Assembly (NCBI RefSeq): GCF_002077945.1
Contig: NZ_LVYD01000049.1
Span: forward strand, 1-64,000
DNA length: 64,000 nucleotides
Source of the DNA: Niastella vici
GTDB taxonomy: Bacteria; Bacteroidota; Bacteroidia; Chitinophagales; Chitinophagaceae
Direction of reading: 5' to 3'
A program made the translations under genes and the position numbers. Position 1 is the stretch's first letter, and each line of letters starts with the position of its first letter. Shown piece after piece: positions 18,178 through 27,518 of the stretch. The notes under the pieces were generated by a model. It ran no database searches. It was not told where the DNA came from and saw nothing but the letters and a program-made list of their open reading frames with translations.

Positions 18178-19983
18178 TTAAAAACTTATCACATAGCCGG
18201 TGTTCACGGTCCATTCTTTATAAGCGGCATTAGCGCCATAAGCGCCTTTGCTGGTGAACTGGAGGTTACAGTTGAATGTATGCCGGGGTTTATTCACCAG
18301 TTTTGCATTGGCTGGTTTACCGGGCGTGGTGGGCATGGCTGCCGGCGCCTGTTTGGCCAGCGGCAGGCTGAAACTGGCCCCCAGCCGCGCATTGAGCACA
18401 TTGCCCGCGTTATTGCCATTGATAGTGGTGGCATTATAGGTAACGCCCGCATTTACGGGCAACAGCTTATGGATAAACCCTTTGGTGACCGTAAGGCTGG
18501 GCCCCAGGTAATTGGTTTTTATCTCCTGCACCTTGTTGGTATAATAGTTAAAGGCAGCCGACACGCTGAAGGCATGGGGCACCTGCATATAAGTATACCC
18601 GGTATTGGTGGTGAGGAAAGTGCTGGTGCTGGCCGTACTGGTGGCTGCATTGGTTTCGTCCTGCGCCTGCTGACGGCTTACGGTTAACAGAATGCTTTGC
18701 CGGTTGTTGTTGCCGCCCCACATATACATGGCCATTTGCGTGAGCGTTTGGTTGATCTGGTAAAAGTTCAGACTGTCGAGCCCGTTCACATAAAAGGGAT
18801 CGCTTTGCGGCCTTACCCGCGTGTGCATGGTAAAATTGGAAAAGTTAGTATTGAAGCTCCAGTGCTGGCTGGGGTTGAAGGCCAGGTTGCCGGAGGCTAC
18901 GATGCGTTTATTGGTGGCGTTCTTTGAATGATCGAGGTTATTGCGTTGCACGCCCACATTGGCGCTCAGGTTGATCTTGCCGTGCCACAAGCCAATGGCC
19001 GGCGCTACGGTGATATTCTCGAGGTCGTTGTTGGTATAATAGGCGCCCAACGATGTATAGCCCGGCGCTACGCGGTTGTACTTCAGCTGCAGATTAAAGC
19101 GGCTGAACATAAGCCCGGCTGAAAGGTCCACCGCATCGAAATACGACGTGTTGGTCTTTTTGGGATACAGGGCCGCCAGCAGCGAATACGCGCCACCGGG
19201 TGTGCCGGTGCTTTCTTTATCAACCGTGCCGTCGCGGTTATCGGTGGTGAGGGCCGACAGGGCATAGGTGGCATCGAAACGCAACCAACGGGTGACCTGT
19301 GTTTTTACCTTGAGGGAGGTGGCGAGGTTACTCTGCGGGAACACCGTCGCTGTTGGCGGAATTACCGGAATAGAATTGGGATCGTCCTTTGCCTGCAACG
19401 CACTCAGCTCAACGCCCCATTTTCCCTTGTCGATGCCGGCCAGGAAACCCATGGCATTGCGTTTATACGCCATGGCGGAAGGGTTCTGCGGATCATAGGG
19501 TACGGCCTGTTGCAGGGTACCCTTCATGGCCATGAATTTGAACTGCCTTGGCGTAAGCTCAATACCATAACCGGTGAACACATGGTTGGCCAGCGTATAG
19601 TCATTGAAGTTCATATAGCCTGAACCCAGGTGCAGTTTGGCCCATTTATATTGCGGAATTATTTTTATGCGGTTGAACGGTTGCGAATAACTCAGCTGTG
19701 CGTTGGTGTAACTGAATGATAAGGGCGCCGAAATGCCAAACAAATTAAGGTTGATGGAACCGGTGGCAAACCAGTCGAAGGGATTGCGGCGCGCGGGGAT
19801 GCCCGATGCCGCATAGGCCACGGAACTCAGGTTAAAGCTGCCGTTCATGTGGATCCCTTTTTTAAAACCAACCTGGTCCACCGCATCGAGGGTGTACTGT
19901 GCCGAAGCGGTATGCCCCAGCACCAGGGCCGCCACCAGTACAGCCAGGAATTTTTTTTGTAATAAGGTATCTTTTTGTTCCAT
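18178..19983 (-). CDS. Outer-membrane beta-barrel protein of the surface cluster
   Basis: A 601-residue protein with signal peptide (residues 1-28, ending TASAQ) and amphipathic beta strands through most of its length, ending in YVISF with a terminal Phe, as outer-membrane barrels do. Typical girdle motifs are seen, for example GYMNFNDYTLANHVFTGYG near residue 120 and repeated WxFNxNFSNFTMHTR-type strands near 370-390. It is not a TonB receptor: no plug is present. It lies between the FN3-like gene and the SprB-like gene and is transcribed with them. It may be an outer-membrane anchor or export partner for the other surface proteins, which is inference. Confidence 0.8.
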   Translation of the reverse strand: MEQKDTLLQKKFLAVLVAALVLGHTASAQYTLDAVDQVGFKKGIHMNGSFNLSSVAYAASGIPARRNPFDWFATGSINLNLFGISAPLSFSYTNAQLSYSQPFNRIKIIPQYKWAKLHLGSGYMNFNDYTLANHVFTGYGIELTPRQFKFMAMKGTLQQAVPYDPQNPSAMAYKRNAMGFLAGIDKGKWGVELSALQAKDDPNSIPVIPPTATVFPQSNLATSLKVKTQVTRWLRFDATYALSALTTDNRDGTVDKESTGTPGGAYSLLAALYPKKTNTSYFDAVDLSAGLMFSRFNLQLKYNRVAPGYTSLGAYYTNNDLENITVAPAIGLWHGKINLSANVGVQRNNLDHSKNATNKRIVASGNLAFNPSQHWSFNTNFSNFTMHTRVRPQSDPFYVNGLDSLNFYQINQTLTQMAMYMWGGNNNRQSILLTVSRQQAQDETNAATSTASTSTFLTTNTGYTYMQVPHAFSVSAAFNYYTNKVQEIKTNYLGPSLTVTKGFIHKLLPVNAGVTYNATTINGNNAGNVLNARLGASFSLPLAKQAPAAMPTTPGKPANAKLVNKPRHTFNCNLQFTSKGAYGANAAYKEWTVNTGYVISF

Positions 19984-19998
19984 AGGGTTCGGGGGTTA

Positions 19999-22101
19999 CT
20001 AATAGATCACTTCTTTCACCGGGCTTAGCTGGCTGTGTTTACCATCGTCGAATACAGCCTTGATCTTATAGCCATAGGTGTTGTTGATATTTATTTCCTT
20101 ATCGGTATACTGCTTTTCATTGCCCGTCAATGTGCACAGGGTGGTGAAGGCGCCGCCGGCTTTGTTGCGGTAGATAATGTATTTCTGCACGCCGGTAAGC
20201 GGGTATTCCCATTGCAGTTGAATAAGCTGTTTGGTTCTGTCGGCTGATGCCTGGTTAAACTGCACGGCTTTGCGAAAGGCCGGGTCAAACAGCACGAGGC
20301 CCGAGCGGTTTACGCTGCGGTTGTTGCTGCTGTCGATGGTATACAGCAGGTATTGATAAGTGTTGCCTGCCACCACCGCCGTATCGGTGTAAAACAAAGA
20401 GTCCTGTTTTGAAGGTGATAGTTGTGCCAGCAATACGGGTTCTTTTGAAGTGGCTGTATTCAGTCTTTCCAGGCGGTACATCATTACATCAGGACTGTGC
20501 GTGGCCAGCAGGGCCAGTTGTACCGTTTCTCCCTTCATAAATGCATTGGCAATGACGGCCGGCGCCGGTGCTACGGTGTCGGGTCGTTTCAGCATCACCG
20601 TATCTGAATAGTGCGAGGCATTGAAATAGCGGTCAACCGCCAGCAGGGTATAATACACATGCGTGGTGAGCGTATTTAAATTGAGTGCATCCTGCCACAC
20701 CGTATCAGCATAAGGATGGCGGGTGATCTCTGTGAACTCTTCCTTTAACCCATTGGCGCGGAACACGCGGTAACCCAGCAGGTCGGCTTCGGGATTGGCC
20801 TTCCAGCGAAGGGTCACTTTCCCCAATGAGTCAACGACGGCTTTTATGACCACCGGTTTTATGGGGGCAATGGAATCTTCGCCCATATGCAGATAGGGGA
20901 GCGATGTAAATGTCTTGTTGTTTTGTTTATACACTACCGACAACTTATAGTAATTGCTTACAAAATGCACCGAGTCGGTATACCCGTTCTCAACAGGTGA
21001 TAACATATTTTTTGTAACGGGGAAATAAGGGCCTTCCGCTTTATTGGCTACCAGCAAATGCAGGCCTGCTGTTTTGCGGGCAATGCTATCGGGCAGCCGC
21101 CAGCATACGCGCACCTTTGCGCCGGGTACATTGTAAGCGCTGTCGATATGCGGCCGGTACACCGGGATAATGAAATTGCGCTGCGCCGCCCGGGGGGAAA
21201 AGGCGCTTTTGTCGCCAAACGCATTGATGCCCCGTACGCGGTAATAAATGGAATCGGTATTGGTTTGAAACAACGAGTCGGTAAACGTGGCCAGGGTAGG
21301 CGTCTTACCTTTCGACATTTGTACAAATGGTAATTCGGTTGCGGGTGAATAATGTATGCCATCGCCTGACCGTTCAATTTCATAAGCGGTGTAAAAGCCG
21401 GTCAAATGTTCGATGTTCCATTTGAGCGTGGCGTAATTGTCGCTTATTTCCAGATCGGGCATGCCTATGCCGGGCATGCGCCGTGCTTCGCCACCCACAC
21501 AGAACACCGCGCCTTCTATATAAGGCACTTCTTTTTTCAGCGCTTCGGGTATATTGATCGTTATTTTATAAATGTAACGCTCGCCATTTTGAACATGGTT
21601 ATCGGTAAAGGCCAGTCCCGCCGCCTGTGCAGCCCCGTAATCGAGGTCGGCTATCAACAGCGCAAAACCAAACCGTTGGGTCAACTGGGAATTGCGGCCG
21701 GCAATACTGCCGGTGCCACTGGCTGCCACGGGTGTGCTGTCGTAGATGAGTGATGCCATTACGGCGATCATGGAATCTCTTTCGGCAAAGGTTTTTAGTA
21801 AGGCCGCGGGGGCGGGTTTTACCGGTGCAGCGGAGATCAGTTCCTGTTTGGGGGAACCGGCGGGCAGGGTACCGTCTTTGGAGACCGAATACTTTGTTAT
21901 GGTATAACCATACCGGTTACCCAGTTGCCACAAAAATGCCGAGGAAGGCGCCCAACGCAAACGCATGGCGTTGCCTTTTCCATCGGTGGCCACATAAATA
22001 AAATCGCTGGCTTTGGTCTTTTGCGCCCGGCTCAACAGGGGCATAACAAACAGCGTGATACAAAGGACTGGGGTCAGCCTTTTCAGGGTGTTAAACGTCA
22101 T
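19999..22101 (-). CDS. Exported fibronectin type III-like protein, first gene of the surface cluster
   Basis: About 700 residues from the ATG at 22101 (MTFNTLKRLTP); an in-frame ATG at 22116 is an alternative. The signal peptide ends at LLSRAQ. From about residue 215 there are several FN3-like modules, with the repeated pattern YRVRGINAFGDKSAFSP, VTLRWKANPEADLLGYRVFRA, YQYLLYTIDSSNNRSV and IQLQWEYPLTGVQKYIIYR. No sorting domain, catalytic motif or barrel is visible. It is probably a periplasmic or surface-bound structural protein. It starts the run of eight minus-strand genes, with a 512-base non-coding leader between it and the cobalamin genes. Confidence 0.82.
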   Translation of the reverse strand: MTFNTLKRLTPVLCITLFVMPLLSRAQKTKASDFIYVATDGKGNAMRLRWAPSSAFLWQLGNRYGYTITKYSVSKDGTLPAGSPKQELISAAPVKPAPAALLKTFAERDSMIAVMASLIYDSTPVAASGTGSIAGRNSQLTQRFGFALLIADLDYGAAQAAGLAFTDNHVQNGERYIYKITINIPEALKKEVPYIEGAVFCVGGEARRMPGIGMPDLEISDNYATLKWNIEHLTGFYTAYEIERSGDGIHYSPATELPFVQMSKGKTPTLATFTDSLFQTNTDSIYYRVRGINAFGDKSAFSPRAAQRNFIIPVYRPHIDSAYNVPGAKVRVCWRLPDSIARKTAGLHLLVANKAEGPYFPVTKNMLSPVENGYTDSVHFVSNYYKLSVVYKQNNKTFTSLPYLHMGEDSIAPIKPVVIKAVVDSLGKVTLRWKANPEADLLGYRVFRANGLKEEFTEITRHPYADTVWQDALNLNTLTTHVYYTLLAVDRYFNASHYSDTVMLKRPDTVAPAPAVIANAFMKGETVQLALLATHSPDVMMYRLERLNTATSKEPVLLAQLSPSKQDSLFYTDTAVVAGNTYQYLLYTIDSSNNRSVNRSGLVLFDPAFRKAVQFNQASADRTKQLIQLQWEYPLTGVQKYIIYRNKAGGAFTTLCTLTGNEKQYTDKEININNTYGYKIKAVFDDGKHSQLSPVKEVIY

Positions 22102-22145
22102 AGGGATCAGGGTCATTTACACAGATACAGGATTATAGGAATAGT

Positions 22146-22170
22146 ACCCCCGGCCCCCTAAAGGGGGAGA
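22146..22170. repeat. Short G/C palindrome (CCCCCTAAAGGGGG)
   Basis: A short palindrome, preceded by CCCCCGG, lies about 45 bases upstream of the ATG at 22101 in the leader of the FN3-like gene. It can form a 6-bp hairpin. From memory, near-identical palindromes are common between genes in Bacteroidota genomes, so this is probably a dispersed short repeat and not a specific operator. Only this copy was seen in the window. Confidence 0.6.
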
Positions 22171-22521
22171 CCAGAAAAAATACATTTTGTCCGTGAATGC
22201 TTATCGGTTGTTATATGGTTGCAATTGTTACGTGTAAGTTCTCCCATTAAGGAGTAGTATATCGGGCAAGTAAGTACGCGATTGGTGTGTAAACATTCTC
22301 ATGGCGTCTATGGTTTTTAGTAAGGGTATCGGGATCGTGGCGCTAAAATAGATAAATACTTTCCTTTATGCCAGCTTTTGCGCCCCGAGTTTGTAACTGT
22401 GTTGATTTGGCCTTTTTTCGTGCAGATTTTGGGGAAAAGCGCGTTTGTTGGGGGATGGTTAATGGGTATCGGAATGTATGATAGTGGTATAATGGAAAGT
22501 TTGGAGAGAATAGGAAAACGA
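22171..22521. other. Non-coding leader between the B12 genes and the surface cluster
   Basis: There is no convincing gene in this stretch. It holds the presumed promoter region of the minus-strand surface cluster. I found no clear TAnnTTTG element. The sequence is ordinary until the heptamer-word element begins at about 22522. Confidence 0.5.
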
Positions 22522-22627
22522 AATAGGAGGTAGGAAGTAAGAAGAGTTTGAATGCCGGGCCTCGCTATTTGTTTTGAGTCTCGAATATCGGGTTCTTCTT
22601 ACCTCTTACTTCCTACTTCTTACTTCA
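22522..22627. repeat. Heptamer-word inverted repeat, locus 3 (GAAGTAG type)
   Basis: The left arm (about 22522-22545) reads ATAGGAGGTAGGAAGTAAG and the right arm (22595-22627) reads CTTCTTACCTCTTACTTCC and onward, the complement of the same 7-base words. The core between them shares GCCGGGCCTCGCTATTT and TTTGAGTCTCGAAT with the core at 3373-3420, so these two are close copies. The right arm ends at the stop codon of the adenosyltransferase gene. Confidence 0.9.
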
Positions 22628-23227
22628 TTAGCTTTCTTGCTTATTATCTGGTTCTTTATCCTTGAACCGCTTATACAAAAACAACTTCCACTTCTCTTCA
22701 GCCACCCCGGCCTTATCCATTTCGGCCCGGGCCAGCGTGAAGAAAAGATCACTGAGCCTGTTTACATAAGCCGCAATGGCTTCATGCACTTCGTCTTCTT
22801 TCATCAACGTTACCAGCCTGCGTTCGCCGCGGCGGATCTGGGTGCGCACTACGTGACAAAGCGCCGAGACCTCATTACCACCCGGTAATAAAAAATAATC
22901 AGAAGGCGAGGTCATGGCATTTTCCAGTTCATCGATCCAGGCTTCACAAAAAGCCGCGCCGTCAACGGGGATGGGATTGGTGTTTATCTTTTTGGTGTCG
23001 GATGGCCGCGCCAGGTGCGACATCATATCCATGAGGTCTTTCTGGATGCGGTGCAAATTCGATTGCCATTCGTGTTCATTGCCCAGTTTGGCACGTAACA
23101 GTCCGATCGTGGAATTGGCTTCATCGAGCGTACCAAAGCATTCAACGCGGGTATCATCCTTGGATACGCGCTTTCCGCCGAACAAGCCGGTTGTGCCTTT
23201 ATCGCCTTTTTTTGTGTAGATCTTCAT
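22628..23227 (-). CDS. pduO: Cob(I)alamin adenosyltransferase, PduO type
   Basis: Transfers the adenosyl group of ATP to cob(I)alamin or corrinoid precursors. The start at 23227 places MKIYTKKGDKGTTGLFGGKR at the N-terminus, the ATP-binding motif of the PduO family; the frame is open 66 bases further upstream, but those residues have no family match. Downstream motifs are FGTLDEANSTIGLLRA and the helix PGGNEVSALCHVVRTQIRRGERR. The length of 199 residues is typical. It is the last gene of the minus-strand B12 uptake run, 10 nt after the TonB receptor, so imported corrinoid is converted to its coenzyme form. Confidence 0.93.
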   Translation of the reverse strand: MKIYTKKGDKGTTGLFGGKRVSKDDTRVECFGTLDEANSTIGLLRAKLGNEHEWQSNLHRIQKDLMDMMSHLARPSDTKKINTNPIPVDGAAFCEAWIDELENAMTSPSDYFLLPGGNEVSALCHVVRTQIRRGERRLVTLMKEDEVHEAIAAYVNRLSDLFFTLARAEMDKAGVAEEKWKLFLYKRFKDKEPDNKQES

Positions 23228-23237
23228 GGTGATTATT

Positions 23238-25400
23238 TTAGAAAGTGATGGTATAACGAACATTGACATTGCGGCCGGCCAGGTTGAACCCACGCTTTTC
23301 GTAATAGTTTTCGTCGGTGATGTTATTTACAAACACCCCCAGCGTATGCTTTTTGGCAAAAGTATACCCTGCATACCCGTCAACCACCATAAATTCAGGA
23401 TACACGATCTCGGGTGATTTGGCATCATTGAAATCGGTGTCCTTGCGGTGGCCCACATAACGGCCGTTTATGTGCAGGGCAATTCCTTTTTTGTTATTGT
23501 ATTCCACGCCATAGCTGGCAGTGAGGTTGGCAATATTGTAAATGTCTTTGGCGGTTTTGGCGCCGTTGGTGGCAATGGTAATTTCCTGTGCCTCGACTAT
23601 TTTGGTGGCATTGATGAATGCCCGTAAGGCATACCGCTTATTTTGCAGCGCGCCAAAATCATACGAGAGCTCGCCTTCCAGTCCGCGGATCTCGCCTTTG
23701 TTGGCGTTGATATACGTGGTGCGGGAACTGATGGCATACCCGCTGGCCGTGGTATCGGGTGTGGTGGGCACGGTCTTTTGCGTGGTGATGCGGTCTTTTA
23801 CATCGGTATAGAAATAAGTGAGGTCAATAGCTAAGCCTGATGGATGCTGATACCGGAGGCCGCCATCCCAGCTGATACTGTTCTCATTCTTCAGATCGGG
23901 ATTGCCCTGGGTTACCGTGGCTTTGTTACCGGCAATAATTTCTGAATAACCGGCTACATTATACGCATCGGGGGTTACATAGGCGCGGCCCACCGTGGCA
24001 TGGATCGTGAGGTCTTTTAACAACTGGTATTGCGCGGCGAGGCTTGGACTGAAAAATGGATTGCTTTCCTTACCGGGGGCATACGTATCGAGCAAGGGTG
24101 TTTTCTTTACGTCGTACGTAATGATGTCGTACCGTACACCGGGATTGATGATCAGTTTATCGTGCAGAAAGCTCAGTTGTCCCTGTACATAGGCGGCGCT
24201 GAACACCAGGTCGTAATTGGGCGAAAATGGCGCTTTTTCCGTGCGGTTGGCGTTGTACGATTGTGAGGTGGTGGTAGCCCGGTTGTGGTCGATACCAACA
24301 ATGAGGGTATGATGGCCCAGCTTTACTACATCTTTCAATTGAACGCCCGTCCATTCGGCTTTGCTTTGAAAAGAGAGGTAGGGTACAATAAGATTGCCAC
24401 CCGATACCAGCGTGTTGTTAAAATTCTTTTCACTGGCTGCATAGGCTCTTACACTTACTTCCTGTTTGCCGAGCGTGCCGGTAATGCTGAACTCGCCGTT
24501 GTACCGTTCTATGTCTTTGGTACTGGGCTGTGCATTGCCGTAAAAGATATCGCTGGGCGATTCTACATTTTTAGCTACAAAGCGTTCTGCTTTGGCATTC
24601 AACTTCCAGTTGCTGGTTAACTGGTAGCCTACGCGTACACTGCCGGTGTTATAATTGAGGCGGGTGTATTCGCGCCGTAATCCGTCGGAACGTTTGTCGT
24701 CGATCACCACCGGGCTGTCGAGGTAATTGGCAGTATAGGTATCGGCATGCAACAGTTTCCGGAACACATTCCCATTGCCCAACTTCATGTTCTTGTTGCG
24801 GTCGAAGCTGGTAAAGGAAAGATCGAAATCGAGTTTCTCTGTTATGTTGCCACCTGTAGTAACGGTTCCTTTGAAGGTTTGGAAGGAACCGTATTCGGCC
24901 GATACGCTGCTGCGGATAGCGCCTGCCGATTTGCGGGTAATTACATTCACCACGCCACCCATTGCCTGCGAGCCGTATAAGGCAGAAGCTGGTCCTTTCA
25001 GTACTTCGATGCGTTCAATATCAGAAGGGTTGATGGTGGCTAAATTGCCGGTTCCGGCCGGGCGGCTATCGATCAACAACAACACACGCTGGTTCAACCC
25101 GCCTGTTTGCGGGCGGAAACCACGGATACCTGTACCTGCCAGCAAGCCGGGGTATTGTACAATATTTACGGATGCATTTTTTTTGAGCAGATCGGTAAAT
25201 TCCGTGGCGCCGGTGTTTTCGATGTCTTTACGGCTGATAACCGTGATGCTTTGCGGCGTTTTATTGCTGAGTACTTCGGTACGGGTGGCGGTTATCACCA
25301 CCTGTCCCAGGGTTTGTGTTTTAACAGTGTCTGTTTGTACGTGTTGGCACAAAGCAGTAGTGGTGGCCAGCGTGGCGCCGGCCAGTAACAAATGTTTCAT
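23238..25400 (-). CDS. btuB: TonB-dependent receptor for cobalamin (BtuB-like)
   Basis: Outer-membrane active transporter, 720 residues. A signal peptide (residues 1-18) is followed by a TonB-box-like segment LGQVVITATR at about 30, a complete plug (about 40-155, with IENTGATEFTDLLKK, GTGIRGFRPQTGG, VLKGPASALYGSQAMGGVVNVITRK) and a barrel ending in VRYTITF. The substrate is inferred from its place between btuD and the adenosyltransferase, downstream of a cobalamin riboswitch. It lies 31 nt after btuD. Confidence 0.88.
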   Translation of the reverse strand: MKHLLLAGATLATTTALCQHVQTDTVKTQTLGQVVITATRTEVLSNKTPQSITVISRKDIENTGATEFTDLLKKNASVNIVQYPGLLAGTGIRGFRPQTGGLNQRVLLLIDSRPAGTGNLATINPSDIERIEVLKGPASALYGSQAMGGVVNVITRKSAGAIRSSVSAEYGSFQTFKGTVTTGGNITEKLDFDLSFTSFDRNKNMKLGNGNVFRKLLHADTYTANYLDSPVVIDDKRSDGLRREYTRLNYNTGSVRVGYQLTSNWKLNAKAERFVAKNVESPSDIFYGNAQPSTKDIERYNGEFSITGTLGKQEVSVRAYAASEKNFNNTLVSGGNLIVPYLSFQSKAEWTGVQLKDVVKLGHHTLIVGIDHNRATTTSQSYNANRTEKAPFSPNYDLVFSAAYVQGQLSFLHDKLIINPGVRYDIITYDVKKTPLLDTYAPGKESNPFFSPSLAAQYQLLKDLTIHATVGRAYVTPDAYNVAGYSEIIAGNKATVTQGNPDLKNENSISWDGGLRYQHPSGLAIDLTYFYTDVKDRITTQKTVPTTPDTTASGYAISSRTTYINANKGEIRGLEGELSYDFGALQNKRYALRAFINATKIVEAQEITIATNGAKTAKDIYNIANLTASYGVEYNNKKGIALHINGRYVGHRKDTDFNDAKSPEIVYPEFMVVDGYAGYTFAKKHTLGVFVNNITDENYYEKRGFNLAGRNVNVRYTITF

Positions 25401-25431
25401 GTAATTTTAATTTGGTCCTTTAGAGAATTAT

Positions 25432-26442
25432 TTAGTGAATGCCATAGTGGGTACGTAATTGGGCCAGCAATGCTGCAATGGTGTTATGTGTTTCATTGTT
25501 GTATTTCCATTGCAGGGTATTCCCGCTTTCTATGATCTGAATGCCTGCTGCCGCCTCATCGGTGACGGCAAATCCTTCACGCAGCAAGGCTCTTTTTGTC
25601 CAGAAGAAGGCCGCGCCTTCGCCTTCCAATCTTATCGGTTTTCCCACATTGTTATGAATGATAAAGGTGCCGCTGTTTTTGTCGAAGGCAAAACCTTCCT
25701 TGTGAAAAGCGGCTTCAAAGGTCCCGTTCAACACGATGTCTTCGGGCGCGCCAATGGTGAACTGGCCATCGTTGCGCTGCAGCCATACTTCATCGGCCGA
25801 TTGCAGGGCCAGGTCGAGGTCGTGGGTCGATAATAAAATTCCTTTACCGGTTGCTTTTGCCAGCTGGTGCAGCAAACGCATCAGGGAAATGCGGTTGGGC
25901 AGGTCGAGGTGGGCGGTGGGTTCATCGAGAATGATCACCGGCGTATCCTGTACCAGGGCCCGGGCCAGCATTACTTTTTGTGATTCGCCATCGCTTAGCT
26001 CGATCATTTTTCTATCGGCATAGGAAGTGGTATCGGTGGTTTGCATGGCCCATTGTACAATTTTGAGGTCGTCGGGTTGCATAGCGCCTAACCAGTTGGT
26101 ATAGGGGAAGCGGCCCAGGGCAATCACTGAATATGCGTTCAGGTTGCCGGCTTCCACGCGGCCGGTAAGCACCATGCTGAGCCGTTTGGCTCTTTCTTTC
26201 GGATGAAGCCGGTTGATATTTTTACCACCGGTTTCCACCGTGCCCGAGATGGCAGGTTGTAAACCCGCCAGGGTACGAATGAGGGTGCTTTTGCCAGCGC
26301 CGTTAGGCCCCAGTAAACAGATCAATTGCCCGGCATGGATCGCGAGCTCCAGTGGGCCGGCAAGGACTTTTTCTTCTTTCTTACCCTTGTTGTACCCGAT
26401 GTGCAACCGGCTTGCTTTTAATAAAGGGGCGGTGCTATTCAT
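25432..26442 (-). CDS. btuD: ABC transporter ATPase for cobalamin uptake
   Basis: ATP-binding subunit of a BtuCDF-type importer. It has Walker A GPNGAGKST (about residue 45), Walker B VIILDEPTAHLDL and the H-loop STHD. The signature is LSDGE instead of LSGGQ, as often seen in FecE-type ATPases. At 336 residues it carries about 85 extra residues after the usual ATPase core. Its start overlaps the btuC stop by 4 bases, a sign of coupled translation. Confidence 0.92.
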   Translation of the reverse strand: MNSTAPLLKASRLHIGYNKGKKEEKVLAGPLELAIHAGQLICLLGPNGAGKSTLIRTLAGLQPAISGTVETGGKNINRLHPKERAKRLSMVLTGRVEAGNLNAYSVIALGRFPYTNWLGAMQPDDLKIVQWAMQTTDTTSYADRKMIELSDGESQKVMLARALVQDTPVIILDEPTAHLDLPNRISLMRLLHQLAKATGKGILLSTHDLDLALQSADEVWLQRNDGQFTIGAPEDIVLNGTFEAAFHKEGFAFDKNSGTFIIHNNVGKPIRLEGEGAAFFWTKRALLREGFAVTDEAAAGIQIIESGNTLQWKYNNETHNTIAALLAQLRTHYGIH

Positions 26443-27518
26443 CGGAAAGAATTTTTTAAATTATTCCGGCTCATGATGATCCAGATAACTATGGGTGAGC
26501 CTATCAGGGAGGTAATGACGTTGATAGGCAATACGGAGTTACTGCCGGGTAATTGGGAGGCGATATCACAGATGAGCATCAGCGAAGTGCCCATTAAACA
26601 ACAGGCAGGCGTAAGCACCCGGTGGTCGCTTGTATTGAACAGCGAGCGGGCGAGGTGAGGCACCGCTATGCCAATAAAGCTGATGGGGCCGCAAAAAGCG
26701 GTAACGCTGCCGGCGAGCAAACTGGTGCTGCCGATGATGAGCAGGCGGGCATTGTTTATGGTTAAACCCATACTGCGGGCATACTGTTCGCCCAGTAATA
26801 ATGTATCAAGTACTTTGGAAGAAGCAAATGCGATCAATAAACCTACGGCTACTACAGTCGCCAGCAGGTACAGCTGGCTGCCGGTGACGCCACCGAGGGA
26901 GCCGAAGGTCCAGATCAGATAATCTTTCACCTGTTCGGGCGAACTGAAGTATTGCCAGATGCTGATAATGGAAAGGGTGATGTTCCCGATCATAACACCT
27001 ACTACCAGCATAATAACATTATCGCGTATACGTACAGAGATGCCCAATATGAGCAACATGATGGCCGCTGCGCCGAGGGAACCTGCCAGCAACAGCAACC
27101 AGGTGCCCGAGATGCCCAGCTCACTGATGGCATAAATGGTGGTAACGCTGCCGGCCGACAACATCACCAGCGCCACGCCCAAACCCGCGCCGGCGCTGAT
27201 GCCCAGGATGGAAGGGCTGGCCAGGGGATTGCGGAAAAGCGTTTGCATTTGCAAACCGCTTACCGGTAGTGCACAACCGGCGATAACGGCCGTGATGGCT
27301 TTGGGGATCCTGATCTCTTTGATGATGTAGAGCCAGGCCGGGTTTTCGGCTTTGCCTGACAGCATAATATCAAGCACATTACGAAGCGGGATCGATACAG
27401 AGCCGAATGCCACATCCATCAGGAACACGATCAGCAGTAGCAACGCCAATGCCGTCATTTTACCAATGGAGGCCGTCCAGTTATATTTGCCGGTAGCAGT
27501 ATGAATTGCTACGTTCAT
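26439..27518 (-). CDS. btuC: FecCD-type ABC permease for cobalamin
   Basis: Membrane subunit of the importer, 359 residues, with about nine to ten hydrophobic helices. Typical FecCD motifs are present: RIPKAITAVIAGCALPVSGLQMQTLFRNPLASPSILGISAGA near residue 75, and later GPISFIGIAVPHLAR. The gene overlaps btuF by one base and btuD by four, so the three form one transcription unit. Confidence 0.94.
   Translation of the reverse strand: MNVAIHTATGKYNWTASIGKMTALALLLLIVFLMDVAFGSVSIPLRNVLDIMLSGKAENPAWLYIIKEIRIPKAITAVIAGCALPVSGLQMQTLFRNPLASPSILGISAGAGLGVALVMLSAGSVTTIYAISELGISGTWLLLLAGSLGAAAIMLLILGISVRIRDNVIMLVVGVMIGNITLSIISIWQYFSSPEQVKDYLIWTFGSLGGVTGSQLYLLATVVAVGLLIAFASSKVLDTLLLGEQYARSMGLTINNARLLIIGSTSLLAGSVTAFCGPISFIGIAVPHLARSLFNTSDHRVLTPACCLMGTSLMLICDIASQLPGSNSVLPINVITSLIGSPIVIWIIMSRNNLKNSFR

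Noticed and set aside
17890-18687. 265-residue open frame on the plus strand
   Set aside because: It runs across the junction of two real minus-strand genes and has no recognisable motif.
18178-19983. TonB-dependent receptor
   Set aside because: The barrel has no plug or TonB box and is about 600 residues; it does not show SusC-type C-terminal motifs, unlike the barrel at 58573.
24775-25404. 209-residue open frame opposite the TonB receptor
   Set aside because: It is antisense to the conserved plug region of btuB; composition and lack of motifs mark it as a shadow.
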